DNA of 64,000 bases from CAYLMG01 sp964493425 (GCA_964493425.1 CAZBMW010000002.1:1-64000), one strand, 5' to 3'; positions 32,641 to 41,078 are shown, counted from the first letter of the stretch. Notes: generated by a model from the sequence alone, not told the origin. Numbers and translations are program-made.

Positions 32641-34560
32641 TCATTTTCTCTGCGCCTGCTGGATACGTTGCAGCATCTGCTGCTGCATCTGCTGCTGTAG
32701 CATCCTTAATCGCTCATCCTTTTCAGCATCTCGCTGTGGTTGCGTTAGCCGTCGTTGGCTTCTGCGTCTCAAATCCGACCACGCCCTCAGAGGCTCTTTC
32801 GCCTCTTTTTCCGATTGCCTGACTTCACTAAATAACCTTCGAACCTCCGGAGGCCAGTAATCCTGTTTAATCGGCATCCGGTAAATTTCCGCACCGTCAT
32901 AACTGTAAAGCATCTCAGTATAATATCTCTCGTAAAGATTTGCTCTGCCGGCCCAGTCGTTCACGTCCACAACGTCAATCAAAATCGCGTCGGTGGAATA
33001 ATCAACTACCACAGGGCTGACAACAGTTGCACCCAAATATGTGCCGGGCAATCCTGTTGTTCCGGGAGAGGTTAATTCAGCTTCTTCAATCTCGGTTTTT
33101 GAAAGCTTTACGGATTTGCCTATCTTCTCTCCGGGCTTAACCATAAAATCCTTGGTATACCAGTAACCCAATGTCTTACGGCAGACAGTCACCGTAACAG
33201 CCTTTTCTGCCTTTTGAACATCCCTCGCAAAGAAATAAAGCCTGCCAGGAACCGACAGCACTTCCTCAGCCTCCGCATAGTTGCTCCACAAAATAACAGT
33301 ATTCTTTTTTGGGTTATTTGCATTCACGAACTTCTCAGTACCAGCTATGGGATTGAATACTCCAACACGAATCCGATAATGATACTTCTTCTTCTGCTTG
33401 ATAGTATCATCGAATGCCCAGACTAACATCGGCTCTTCCAGCTCGGATAAATCCGTATTTTCAGTAATCGAAAGCCTTTTAAGCTCATCATAAAGCTCAT
33501 TAATCGACTCTCTAACTTCCCTTATCTTTGTTGATGTTGTCTGGTCGGTCGAACCACCAATTCTACGTAGTCTGACTATTTCCTCCGCAAGAGCCGCGTT
33601 GGTATCGTCTCCCCTGGCCTCTGTTCTTCTGCGTACCGCCTCGTTAGTACGGCTTTCGATTTGTTCAAGACGTTCCAGCTCCTCCTGATATTTCTTGTAT
33701 TTGCTGTGCAGCGAAGGAGGAAACCACTGTTCGTCTGACGAAGCTATCCGGTACACCTCGGGCTGAAGAAGGTCAACCTGTACCTGTTTATCCTTAAAAT
33801 CAAGCAGCCTGACCTTAATTCCGCCTGGCGGCAAATCTCGCACATTTTCTACTATTCCAAACCTCTCTTTTCGGTTGTCTATTCTGCTGCGAGGTACATC
33901 CACCCAGTCGCTCCAGCTGTCGTCTTTGAGTTGCTCTTTCCTCTGCAGTTGAACCGCGGCGAAAACAGGCATTCCAAGTGACCCATCTCGCCACTCAGGC
34001 TTGACGTTAGAACCGGCGAACTGCTCCTTGAAACGCCGGTAAAGCTCCTTAACGTCAAATTTCGCCTCCACGGTAACCAAATCAAGGTCGTTCGGTTCGG
34101 AATTAAGCCGGCTGTACACATTATCTTCACTAATCGTACCTTTTGGTAGATAAGCCACCGCACTTAAAACATCAACTGCGGCATTCTTCACTTCCACCAT
34201 CTCAGGAAGTGCATATTTAGGCTGGACGCCAACGTCTTTTAAATTCGGCGGAATCTTCGGGTATATATCTGTCCTGAGATCAATTGATGATGCCATAAGC
34301 CTGTTAAAATCATCTTCCTTGGACTCATATGGCCCGACTATGCTGGGCTCCCTGTTCAGCCTATGCTCCAGTTCATCGGCTTTTTTATCGGATATATACT
34401 CATCAATTTCCAACGGTGTAAATTTCTTGTTATCGTAGGTAACTTTTGTCGGGCTGAAAATTACAAACACAACCAGAAGAAACACGCAAATCACGCCGGC
34501 AGCAGCCAGGGCAATCTTCTCTATATGCTCTTCAAAAAAGTTGCTTTCTCTTGTTATCAT
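32641..34560 (-). CDS. large bitopic protein of the PilM-type operon
   Basis: Protein of 639 residues with a short cytoplasmic N-terminus, one membrane helix (about 14-34) and a long periplasmic part with charged, coil-forming segments (about 280-370) and a C-terminal glutamine-rich tail (MLQQQMQQQMLQRIQQAQ). No named domain is evident. As the last gene of pilM-x-y it occupies the place of PilP or PilO-like alignment-complex subunits, but it is far larger. The role in type IV pilus or type II secretion assembly is inferred from position and topology. Confidence 0.65.
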   Translation of the reverse strand: MITRESNFFEEHIEKIALAAAGVICVFLLVVFVIFSPTKVTYDNKKFTPLEIDEYISDKKADELEHRLNREPSIVGPYESKEDDFNRLMASSIDLRTDIYPKIPPNLKDVGVQPKYALPEMVEVKNAAVDVLSAVAYLPKGTISEDNVYSRLNSEPNDLDLVTVEAKFDVKELYRRFKEQFAGSNVKPEWRDGSLGMPVFAAVQLQRKEQLKDDSWSDWVDVPRSRIDNRKERFGIVENVRDLPPGGIKVRLLDFKDKQVQVDLLQPEVYRIASSDEQWFPPSLHSKYKKYQEELERLEQIESRTNEAVRRRTEARGDDTNAALAEEIVRLRRIGGSTDQTTSTKIREVRESINELYDELKRLSITENTDLSELEEPMLVWAFDDTIKQKKKYHYRIRVGVFNPIAGTEKFVNANNPKKNTVILWSNYAEAEEVLSVPGRLYFFARDVQKAEKAVTVTVCRKTLGYWYTKDFMVKPGEKIGKSVKLSKTEIEEAELTSPGTTGLPGTYLGATVVSPVVVDYSTDAILIDVVDVNDWAGRANLYERYYTEMLYSYDGAEIYRMPIKQDYWPPEVRRLFSEVRQSEKEAKEPLRAWSDLRRRSQRRLTQPQRDAEKDERLRMLQQQMQQQMLQRIQQAQRK

Positions 34561-34640
34561 TTTTTATCTCTCAGGTATCGATTCTTCCTTCTTTTTTTTG
34601 CGCTACAATTTAATCCTGCAACGCTGAAAATCTAAAATAA

Positions 34641-35981
34641 TTATCTGATTTTATAAAATTCGTCCTCCTCTTCTGTTGACCTCACCGGTGTTGTTCTCGC
34701 CGAAGTCCTGCCTGCTGCCGGCGTTTTGCTTTGTGTCGCCTCTCTGAGCATCTCTTTAACCGACGAAGGCATCACTTCTTCATAACCTTTCCTATTGAAA
34801 ATATATTCACATGTAAGCTCCAGCTTTACAACAGCATCCTCACCGTATCTGTACAGCTTGTGTTCGTCATCGGTAGGGTCTATCGCCTCATAACTGCTTT
34901 TCAGAATTGTTATCTGATTATGCTGAAAAGTGCGTTCTTCTTCGTCTCCTGAGAAACCTCTGAATTTATGTTCCTTAGCGCTGCAGAGCTCCCGGAAAAA
35001 TTCCGGCAATACCCTCGTATCTATCACGACAACGACCCTGAAATGCACAACATCTACACTGTCATCGCATTTCCTCGCTGTCAAAGGCACAATCAGACCA
35101 TCTTTGAGCGAAACAACGTAACGAGGACTATCGCCTGTTCCGCGCACCCCCGCCCTCCTGGCACCTGCCTTCTTCTCGGTTGCCGTAAAGCTTACAGAAA
35201 CAATCCGTTTGACAGGAGAGCTGAAAACACTATCGGAATGACGGTTAAGTTTTCCTACCGTCGCCATCACATCCTCGGTAATCCAGTAACCAATCTGCCA
35301 GTACCAGCAGTCTTCAACTGCCGTTTCCTTTCCGGGGTATTCATATCCCTGCCAAAAATCGTATCCTGCTATTTTTGAAGGATTAATATAAACTGAAATT
35401 GACCGGGCAATATCTGTGCAAAGGTAGTCGACTATTATCTTGTCACTTTCACCCAGGTTTTCTTCGCTCCTCTTGACAGCATGCCCATATGGATTATAAA
35501 TCACAGGTTTCTTCAAGTGCTTATCCAGCTCGGCTTGCGTCGGACAATCACGCCCGTTTAGCCGGGTTATTATCCCTTCAATGCCTTTGCGGAAATTGTT
35601 GCCGAAGTCTCGGTAGATATATTGCGAAACCTCGTTCGGCGGTGCCGGAAATAAATTGCCTCTTAGAAGCTGTCGCCGGCTGCTGTTCTCCGCTAAAAAC
35701 GATATCCTTTGTGCATCCTCCGCGAAAGCATCCTGAAACTCTTCCTCCTGTTCCCACTGATGAGCGGAAAGAGACCCCTGTCTTAAAAGTGACTCAACTC
35801 TCCTTCCATTATCCTGGATACTTTCATTTTCTATCTCCGCCCTAAGATTCCTCTGCATCAGTATGGTGGGTATAAACAAAAGACCCGCTACCACCGCCAG
35901 AACAGCCGGTACCACAAGAGAAGAATAATCACCTAAAATACTTAGCTTTTTTAAACTATTTTTTATCTCCGACATTCCCAT
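34641..35981 (-). CDS. bitopic protein of the PilM-type operon, PilO/GspM position
   Basis: Protein of 446 residues with one N-terminal membrane helix (about 20-38: LVVPAVLAVVAGLLFIPTIL) followed by a heptad-like stretch (AEIENESIQDNGRRVESLLRQ) and a periplasmic domain. That layout fits PilO/GspM-type subunits, which pair with the PilN part of the complex. The C-terminal 30 residues are low-complexity and threonine/arginine-rich. GGTGAG precedes the ATG. Gene-by-gene homology cannot be shown from sequence alone. Confidence 0.65.
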   Translation of the reverse strand: MGMSEIKNSLKKLSILGDYSSLVVPAVLAVVAGLLFIPTILMQRNLRAEIENESIQDNGRRVESLLRQGSLSAHQWEQEEEFQDAFAEDAQRISFLAENSSRRQLLRGNLFPAPPNEVSQYIYRDFGNNFRKGIEGIITRLNGRDCPTQAELDKHLKKPVIYNPYGHAVKRSEENLGESDKIIVDYLCTDIARSISVYINPSKIAGYDFWQGYEYPGKETAVEDCWYWQIGYWITEDVMATVGKLNRHSDSVFSSPVKRIVSVSFTATEKKAGARRAGVRGTGDSPRYVVSLKDGLIVPLTARKCDDSVDVVHFRVVVVIDTRVLPEFFRELCSAKEHKFRGFSGDEEERTFQHNQITILKSSYEAIDPTDDEHKLYRYGEDAVVKLELTCEYIFNRKGYEEVMPSSVKEMLREATQSKTPAAGRTSARTTPVRSTEEEDEFYKIR

Positions 35982-36033
35982 TGTAGCTCACCAAAATCTA
36001 ATCTCATCGACCCCGGAACAAAAAAACAAGCTG

Positions 36034-38328
36034 CTATTTTCCTGCCGTCAAAGTCGCTATCTCTTTCGGTGCATCCAGCCAGAGTAACTTAGCCTTCAGC
36101 ACAAACCAGTAGTCATTGGTTTCATAAGTTATGTTGCCGGCATCATTTATTATTCGTGTCCCGTCCTCATTGTACTTCGCCAGTTTGCTGATAACCTCCT
36201 TGGTCATAGGGTCAATCAGAATCCGCTCAGTTATAAACGTCTGAGTTTTTTCGGGTTGACCCGGAAATGTCATCGCACTGCCGGCAGCTTCGGACTTGGT
36301 TTCTATCCGCCTCTCAGACTCAATACCTATCCCCACCGGCGGAGTATCCACATCTGATTCCAAATCAATAGGATGTATATCTAAGCTGAAATGCTTCGGA
36401 TTAGCCCTCTCAAACAGCTTAAAAGGACTATTACCGTCAACTACTACGTCAAGATTTTTCAAACGTGTTATAAAGCCCCACTTGTCACGATCATCGCCGG
36501 CTTCAAGTGGGTCCATCAGCTTATGAATGTCTTTATATGGGCTGTATCCGGTTATAGTTACTAGGAACCCCGCACGGCTTTCCATCTGCTCGATTTCTTC
36601 TCCACGCTCTTCAGCCTCTATCGTTCTGTCAGCCATTTCCCTTAATCTCTTAGCCTCATCTTTTCTCCTCTTTAACTCCTCCTGATACCTCCGGTACATC
36701 TCCTGTGCGTCGTACTGGGAACTAACTGTCGAAGTCGGCATTGTTGTGGTGCTAGCCCTGCGCCTTTGCTCAACTGCGAATTCTTCTGTCGAAATGTCAC
36801 TTTCGAAACGAATCGACATATTCGTTATAAATATCTGTTTTCGCTCCTTGCGGTCAATCTTCGTAACCTCTTCTACATTACCCGCGGCAAACGCACGATA
36901 TAGCTGTCTTTGAGCCTGTTCCGAAGTGTTGTGCTCGTTTGGCAAAGCTAAAATTACTGTCTGTATCAGTTCCGGCACAACCTCCCGATACCTAAAAATA
37001 CCAAGATACTTTTCCATCATAGATTGTGTCTTCGGCTGTCTCTGTTTTTGTTCCTCGAGCCTGTCATTGGCAAGCTTCGCTTTTCTTACAATATCAGCCA
37101 CCTTATCCCGGCTTCGTTGCTTGCCGCGGTAGCTGGCTTTGTCGAAAAGAACCCTCCCGAAAGCCAGTACTGAAACCACCAGCAGCAAAGCCGCCGCCGT
37201 TGCAAAATATTTCGCTTTGCTTGCCCAGGACATAGAACGTGCTATGTGACGGGGAAGAAGATTGCTTTCTATCTTACCGAGACCCAAAGCCTGCAGGCCC
37301 AAACCATAAACAACGCCAAAATCGCATACATTCTCATGAAAACTCGCTGCCGAAACACCCGCACCCATCGAGAGCTTCTCAAAGGAATCTGTCCTCTCAA
37401 TCGGCATCTGAAGACTCTGCTGAAGATATTTCACAAGGCCGCGCATCCTCGTCCCGCCTCCCATAGCCGCTATCTTGACAAGCTTCGTATCGGGATTGCT
37501 GCTTTTATAAAAACCTATCGACCTTTGAATCTCCGATGCCAAATCGGCAAAAACCGGCTTCATCGCCTGCAGTATCTGCCTGGCGTATTTACTCATCGGG
37601 GCATTATGTTTGAGCTTCTCCGCCTTCTCAAAATTAATCTTGAATGCATCTGATATCGCTTTGGTAAATGAGTTGCCGCCCATCGGAATACATCTTTGCC
37701 ACACACTCGTTCTCGTACAAATTACAAGGTCCGAATACTCCGCACCTATATTAAGAATAACAATGCCTTGCTCAGCCGACTTCGACAAATCTGCACGGTC
37801 ATAAAGCGCATAATTATAAAGTGCCATCGGTGCCATCTGTATGAACCTGACCTGTATATCTTCTCTGCCGAAATGCGCCAGCATTGAAGTTATAACTTCG
37901 CTTTTAATCGCAAATATCCCCACCCTGTTCTCTTCGCTGCTTTCGCCCTCCATTAACTGCCAGTCCCACTGAACGTCGTTAATATCGAAGGGAATCTGCT
38001 GAACCGCCTCGAACCTGATTATTTCCGGAATCCGCTTCGGCTCAACGGGCGGAAGGGTAATAAAGCGGGCAAAACTGTTCTGGCTCGGAAGGGAAATTAT
38101 TATATCTGACTTCTCAAGGTCATGTTTCTGTACAAACTGACGAAGGGAAATCGCTGTCAGCTCCTCTCTCTCTAGGTCCTTTACATCTTTTCCCGTAAGA
38201 ATCTTACCGTGTTTTATGTTGTCAAAATCTATTACCTCAACAACACCATTTACATCGGTCAACCGAAGTGCCTTCAGGGAGCTGCTGCCTATGTCTATTG
38301 CCCAGATTGAGCTGCTGACAGACGCCAT
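36034..38328 (-). CDS. pilM: PilM-like ATPase fused to a PilN-like region
   Basis: Protein of 764 residues. The first 365 or so form the actin-like PilM domain of type IV pilus assembly: DIGSSSLKALRL, IIISLPSQNSFARFITLP, IRFEAVQQIPFDIND (the PilN-binding region), VILNIGAEYSDLVI and AAMGGGTRMRGLVKYL. Unlike stand-alone PilM it continues into a membrane helix (about 385-403), a coiled coil, and a periplasmic region with VPELIQTVILALPNE, as in PilN. Two short insertions are glutamate/arginine-rich coils. The ATG at 38328 has AGAAAGGG upstream. The upstream in-frame TTG is not favoured. Confidence 0.82.
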   Translation of the reverse strand: MASVSSSIWAIDIGSSSLKALRLTDVNGVVEVIDFDNIKHGKILTGKDVKDLEREELTAISLRQFVQKHDLEKSDIIISLPSQNSFARFITLPPVEPKRIPEIIRFEAVQQIPFDINDVQWDWQLMEGESSEENRVGIFAIKSEVITSMLAHFGREDIQVRFIQMAPMALYNYALYDRADLSKSAEQGIVILNIGAEYSDLVICTRTSVWQRCIPMGGNSFTKAISDAFKINFEKAEKLKHNAPMSKYARQILQAMKPVFADLASEIQRSIGFYKSSNPDTKLVKIAAMGGGTRMRGLVKYLQQSLQMPIERTDSFEKLSMGAGVSAASFHENVCDFGVVYGLGLQALGLGKIESNLLPRHIARSMSWASKAKYFATAAALLLVVSVLAFGRVLFDKASYRGKQRSRDKVADIVRKAKLANDRLEEQKQRQPKTQSMMEKYLGIFRYREVVPELIQTVILALPNEHNTSEQAQRQLYRAFAAGNVEEVTKIDRKERKQIFITNMSIRFESDISTEEFAVEQRRRASTTTMPTSTVSSQYDAQEMYRRYQEELKRRKDEAKRLREMADRTIEAEERGEEIEQMESRAGFLVTITGYSPYKDIHKLMDPLEAGDDRDKWGFITRLKNLDVVVDGNSPFKLFERANPKHFSLDIHPIDLESDVDTPPVGIGIESERRIETKSEAAGSAMTFPGQPEKTQTFITERILIDPMTKEVISKLAKYNEDGTRIINDAGNITYETNDYWFVLKAKLLWLDAPKEIATLTAGK

Positions 38329-38412
38329 TACTAACCCTTTCTTTGACAACCCAATTACGAACCAACCTCAGACTTGTCAAACCTCACGTACGACTATAAA
38401 TTATACCATAAG

Positions 38413-39792
38413 ATGAAGACTTTTTCCATAAATACTCTCGGTTGTAAAGTCAATCAATACGAGAGCCAGCAAATCCGCCAGCTTCTCGAAAGGCTCGGCC
38501 TTACACAGGTTTTCGCCTCTGAGAATCCCGACCTCGCCGTTATCAACACCTGCTGCGTAACTCACACCGCCTCTGCCAAAAGCCGCCAATACATCCGAAA
38601 GGCAGCGAAAACCGCTAAAAAGTCCACAGTCGTATGCGGCTGCCTGCCGGCCGTAAATACTGCTGAACTCAGCGGTTTAGACGAAAAAAACATTCACATT
38701 ATTAGAAATCGATTCAATCTTGCAGCCACTTTAACCAAAATAGTTCAAGCCGGAACCCCCTCTTTGACAAAACCTCCTCATAGCCTGAATAACGTAACAA
38801 CAACAATTAAAGCAAAAAACAACCTCAAAATCAAGCACCAACTGCCTATTTTACACGGATTTGACAAATTAACCTCATTTAACGGCCATACAAGGGCATT
38901 TTTAAAGGTTCAGGACGGCTGTGACGGCCCCTGTAGTTACTGCATCATCCCGAAGGCCCGCCCCGATATCTACAGCAAACCAGCTGAACAGGTAATAAAC
39001 GAGGTTAAGGTCCTTGTGGCATCCGGTCATAAGGAAATTGTCATAACCGGTGTATGCCTCGGTGCTTATGGCCAGAATACCGTTAAAAGAAAAAAGTGGC
39101 CGAAACAAAAAAACGCTCAATTGGCAAAGCTGCTTGATAAGGTAGCTGCGGTAGAAAATTTAGCGCGAGTAAGATTAAGCTCATTAGAGCCTGCTGACGT
39201 AACGGAACAGCTTCTCGATACTTTCTGCAGGCACAGTAACATTATGCCGCACCTGCACTTATCGCTGCAGTCCGGCTCCGATGCAATCCTGAAAAAAATG
39301 GCAAGACAATATAGAATCGATGACTTTTTAAGGACCGTCGAGCTTATAAAGAGCAGGCTCGACAGGCCCGCAATCACCTGCGATTTGATTGTCGGTTTTC
39401 CTTCTGAAACAGACTCTGATTTTGAAAAGACGGTCGATGTCGCAAAGACAGTCGGCTTTTCGAAGATGCACATTTTCAGCTTTTCACCGCGAAAAGGAAC
39501 AGCCGCTGCCAGTATGCACCCCTGCATAGATTCAAAAGTTATAAAGCAGCGCTCGCAGATTCTACGAAGATTGAATGACGAATTAGGCTATAAGTTTCGC
39601 GAGCAGTTCACTGACGAGCTTGATACGATATTAACAGAATCGAAGAACGGCAAAGTAATGGGCAGAAGCCGCAGATACTTTTACGTTAATATCACAAATA
39701 ACCACAGCCTGAATAAAAACGAGCTTGTAAAAGTAAAGCTCATCAAGAACTGTCAAACCGATATGTTAGCAGAGTTAGTTATGTTTCAGTGA
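38413..39792 (+). CDS. mtaB: tRNA t6A37 methylthiotransferase MtaB
   Basis: Radical SAM methylthiotransferase that converts t6A37 of tRNA to ms2t6A. The N-terminal UPF0004 domain has its three cysteines (TLGCKVNQYES, NTCCVTH, CGCLPA). The radical SAM motif is CDGPCSYCIIP, and a TRAM-like domain occupies the C-terminus. TLGCKVNQYE separates MtaB from MiaB (TYGCQMN). 459 residues. The ATG at 38413 has no ribosome site, and a TATAAA at 38395-38400 puts the start of transcription within about 6 nt of it, so translation may be leaderless. Confidence 0.93.
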   Translation: MKTFSINTLGCKVNQYESQQIRQLLERLGLTQVFASENPDLAVINTCCVTHTASAKSRQYIRKAAKTAKKSTVVCGCLPAVNTAELSGLDEKNIHIIRNRFNLAATLTKIVQAGTPSLTKPPHSLNNVTTTIKAKNNLKIKHQLPILHGFDKLTSFNGHTRAFLKVQDGCDGPCSYCIIPKARPDIYSKPAEQVINEVKVLVASGHKEIVITGVCLGAYGQNTVKRKKWPKQKNAQLAKLLDKVAAVENLARVRLSSLEPADVTEQLLDTFCRHSNIMPHLHLSLQSGSDAILKKMARQYRIDDFLRTVELIKSRLDRPAITCDLIVGFPSETDSDFEKTVDVAKTVGFSKMHIFSFSPRKGTAAASMHPCIDSKVIKQRSQILRRLNDELGYKFREQFTDELDTILTESKNGKVMGRSRRYFYVNITNNHSLNKNELVKVKLIKNCQTDMLAELVMFQ

Positions 39793-39810
39793 TAATATTT
39801 AAGGTAAAAA

Positions 39811-39920
39811 AATCAGCCACAGAGAAAAATAGGAAACGTTTACCATTTTCCTTATATATCTCGGTGTAATCCGCGGTTAAATAAATTCGTGCCTTTTCGT
39901 GGCTATTTCTATGTGGTTTC
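39811..39920. repeat. dispersed intergenic repeat, CCACAGAG/TTCGTG type
   Basis: The stretch reads as phrases such as AGCCACAGAGAAAAA, TCGGTGTAATCCGCGGTTAA and TTCGTGCCTTTTCGTGGCT. This wording is familiar from interspersed intergenic repeats in planctomycete and some other environmental genomes. Only one copy lies in the window, so repetition cannot be shown here. Confidence 0.4.
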
Positions 39921-40098
39921 TGCCTGCGGTTCGCATCTTTTCTTACGCACTTCGCCACTTGCGTGCCTGCGTGCTACTTTGCGATGCTCATCGCGGCCTC
40001 CGGCATAAACTCACATTGTCGCGAAGCGACTCCACACTTTTTACCTTTTACCTTTGACTTTTTACTTGATTCCATCGCCTTAACTGGTACAATATTTC

Positions 40099-40118
40099 CG
40101 TGTGTTAGCAAACACACG
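40099..40118. repeat. perfect hairpin CGTGTGTT/AACACACG
   Basis: Eight-base arms around a four-base AGCA loop, in the middle of the gene-free stretch. There is no U-run on either strand, so it is not a typical terminator. Confidence 0.5.
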
Positions 40119-40204
40119 TAATGCGGAGGCCCGCACAGAAACGAACAGCAGTTCAAGTCAAATTTAAATTCTTTTGTATTAGGGACTTGCCTATGTTCAA
40201 CATT

Positions 40205-40273
40205 ACGAGAATCGAGTATCCGGTATCGAGAATCGGTAAATTAATTAACAAATTCACTAATTCGCCAATTAAC
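40205..40273. repeat. low-complexity phrase repeats
   Basis: CGAGAATCG occurs twice (near 40206 and 40227) with intervening GTATC units, followed by AT-rich near-repeats TTAATTAACAAATTCACTAATTCGCCAATTAAC. The latter is the most AT-rich part of the stretch and could act as an unwinding element if an origin is here. Confidence 0.45.
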
Positions 40274-40290
40274 TTGCTACAGAGAGCGCG

Positions 40291-40490
40291 CAAAAAAAAA
40301 CAAAAATATGCAAAACGAACCCAATTTTAAAATCACCCGAATTAATATAAGCGCCTGTATTACAAATAGTTACGGCAATCTAATTGCCCTTGAAAGCTCC
40401 AAAAACGAAGCCAAACGAACCCAAAACGAACCCAATTTTAGCCCAAAATTGGCTTCGTTTTCCCCAATATTGGCTTTGTTTAGAGGCAGC
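40291..40490 (+). repeat. intergenic element with ACGAACCCAA repeats
   Basis: ACGAACCCAA occurs at 40315-40324, 40415-40424 and 40426-40435. The first two copies are exactly 100 bp apart, and the longer ACGAACCCAATTTTA is shared by the first and third. A perfect 13-base inverted repeat AAAACGAAGCCAA (40402-40414) / TTGGCTTCGTTTT (40449-40461) encloses a smaller one, CCAATTTT/AAAATTGG (40432-40452). A frame starting at 40308 begins MQNEPNFK and runs on into the receiver gene. I regard it as a by-product of the repeat and not as a gene. Confidence 0.55.
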
Positions 40491-40620
40491 TCTTACCAAT
40501 GCAGAAACTGTCAGGTTGGCAGAAAAATGGGGGATTTGGCAGATAGCGGCGAGGCAGGCAGAATTTATAAGACCATACCAGATAAGCAGTTAGCAAAGGG
40601 GAGCCTGGCGAAAAAGGCAT

Positions 40621-40636
40621 TGGCACAAAATTTGCA
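40621..40636 (+). promoter_or_regulatory. sigma-54 (-24/-12) promoter of the groESL operon
   Basis: TGGCAC (40621-40626) and TTGCA (40632-40636) form a full match to TGGCACR-N4-TTGCW, with GG and GC 12 bp apart. The predicted start of transcription near 40647 leaves a 24-nt leader before the receiver-like gene. Two direct TTGGCAGA copies 20 bp apart (40516-40523, 40536-40543) lie about 80-105 bp upstream, a usual distance for activator sites. Confidence 0.82.
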
Positions 40637-40670
40637 CATCTGCAGACGGTTACAGTACAGGATTTATTTT

Positions 40671-41078
40671 ATGGCTGGTGGATTATTAAAACCTGAAGAT
40701 ATAAACGTCCTGACAAGCGCTGCTGACTGGGCGTGGCCTGAAGCGCTGCACGATATATTCGAGCCGCGAGGGGTGACGCTGATGGTGGCGGGCAGCGCTG
40801 ATGAGTTCGTCAACGTGTTAAGGCATAGACGGATTCACGCGGCGATAATAGATATCGACTGCGAGGCAGGCGGGCTGGCAACGATAAGAATAATTAGAAT
40901 GGATTACCCGCGGCTGCCCTGCCTTTTGCTGAAAGGCAGAGCGGACGAGCAGCTGCTCGGAAAGGCGCTGAAGCTGGACGTCTTCAGCGTACTGGATAAG
41001 CCGATAGATATGGCTGTCCTGCAGCAGCAGTTGAACAGGCTGTTTATCAAGTACTATAATAGTAATATTTTTGCATAG
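40671..41078 (+). CDS. stand-alone receiver-like protein upstream of groES
   Basis: Small protein of 135 residues resembling a response-regulator receiver domain without an output domain. The phospho-acceptor region (HAAIIDIDCEAGG) and the conserved lysine (VLDKPIDM) are present. The N-terminal acidic pair is missing, and the Thr/Ser of the switch is replaced (LLLKG), so phosphorylation is uncertain. It starts 35 bp after a sigma-54 promoter and lies 73 bp before groES with no promoter evident between them. This suggests one transcript and perhaps a role in chaperonin control. The long upstream frame from 40308 runs through the promoter and repeat and is not used. Confidence 0.75.
   Translation: MAGGLLKPEDINVLTSAADWAWPEALHDIFEPRGVTLMVAGSADEFVNVLRHRRIHAAIIDIDCEAGGLATIRIIRMDYPRLPCLLLKGRADEQLLGKALKLDVFSVLDKPIDMAVLQQQLNRLFIKYYNSNIFA

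Larger units (their letters stand above)
39793..40670. other. gene-free, repeat-rich stretch with strand-composition switch
   Basis: About 880 bp with no credible gene. From left to right it holds a stretch of dispersed-repeat style sequence (39811-39920), a run of TTTTTACC/TTTTACC/TTTGAC units (40034-40068), a perfect hairpin CGTGTGTT-AGCA-AACACACG (40099-40118), phrase repeats (40205-40273), a 200-bp element with three ACGAACCCAA copies (40291-40490), and the sigma-54 promoter at 40621. The plus strand is C-rich up to about 40490 and G-rich from there on, as expected around a replication origin. Confidence 0.6.

Noticed and set aside
39974..40156. Short minus-strand frame in the gene-free stretch
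   Set aside because: It crosses the TTTTACC repeat tract and hairpin, has no ribosome site and no homology I can recognise.
40308..41078. A 256-codon frame spanning the repeat element and the receiver gene
   Set aside because: Its first 121 codons run through inverted repeats and the sigma-54 promoter. The receiver domain begins cleanly at the ATG at 40671, 24 nt after the predicted transcription start.
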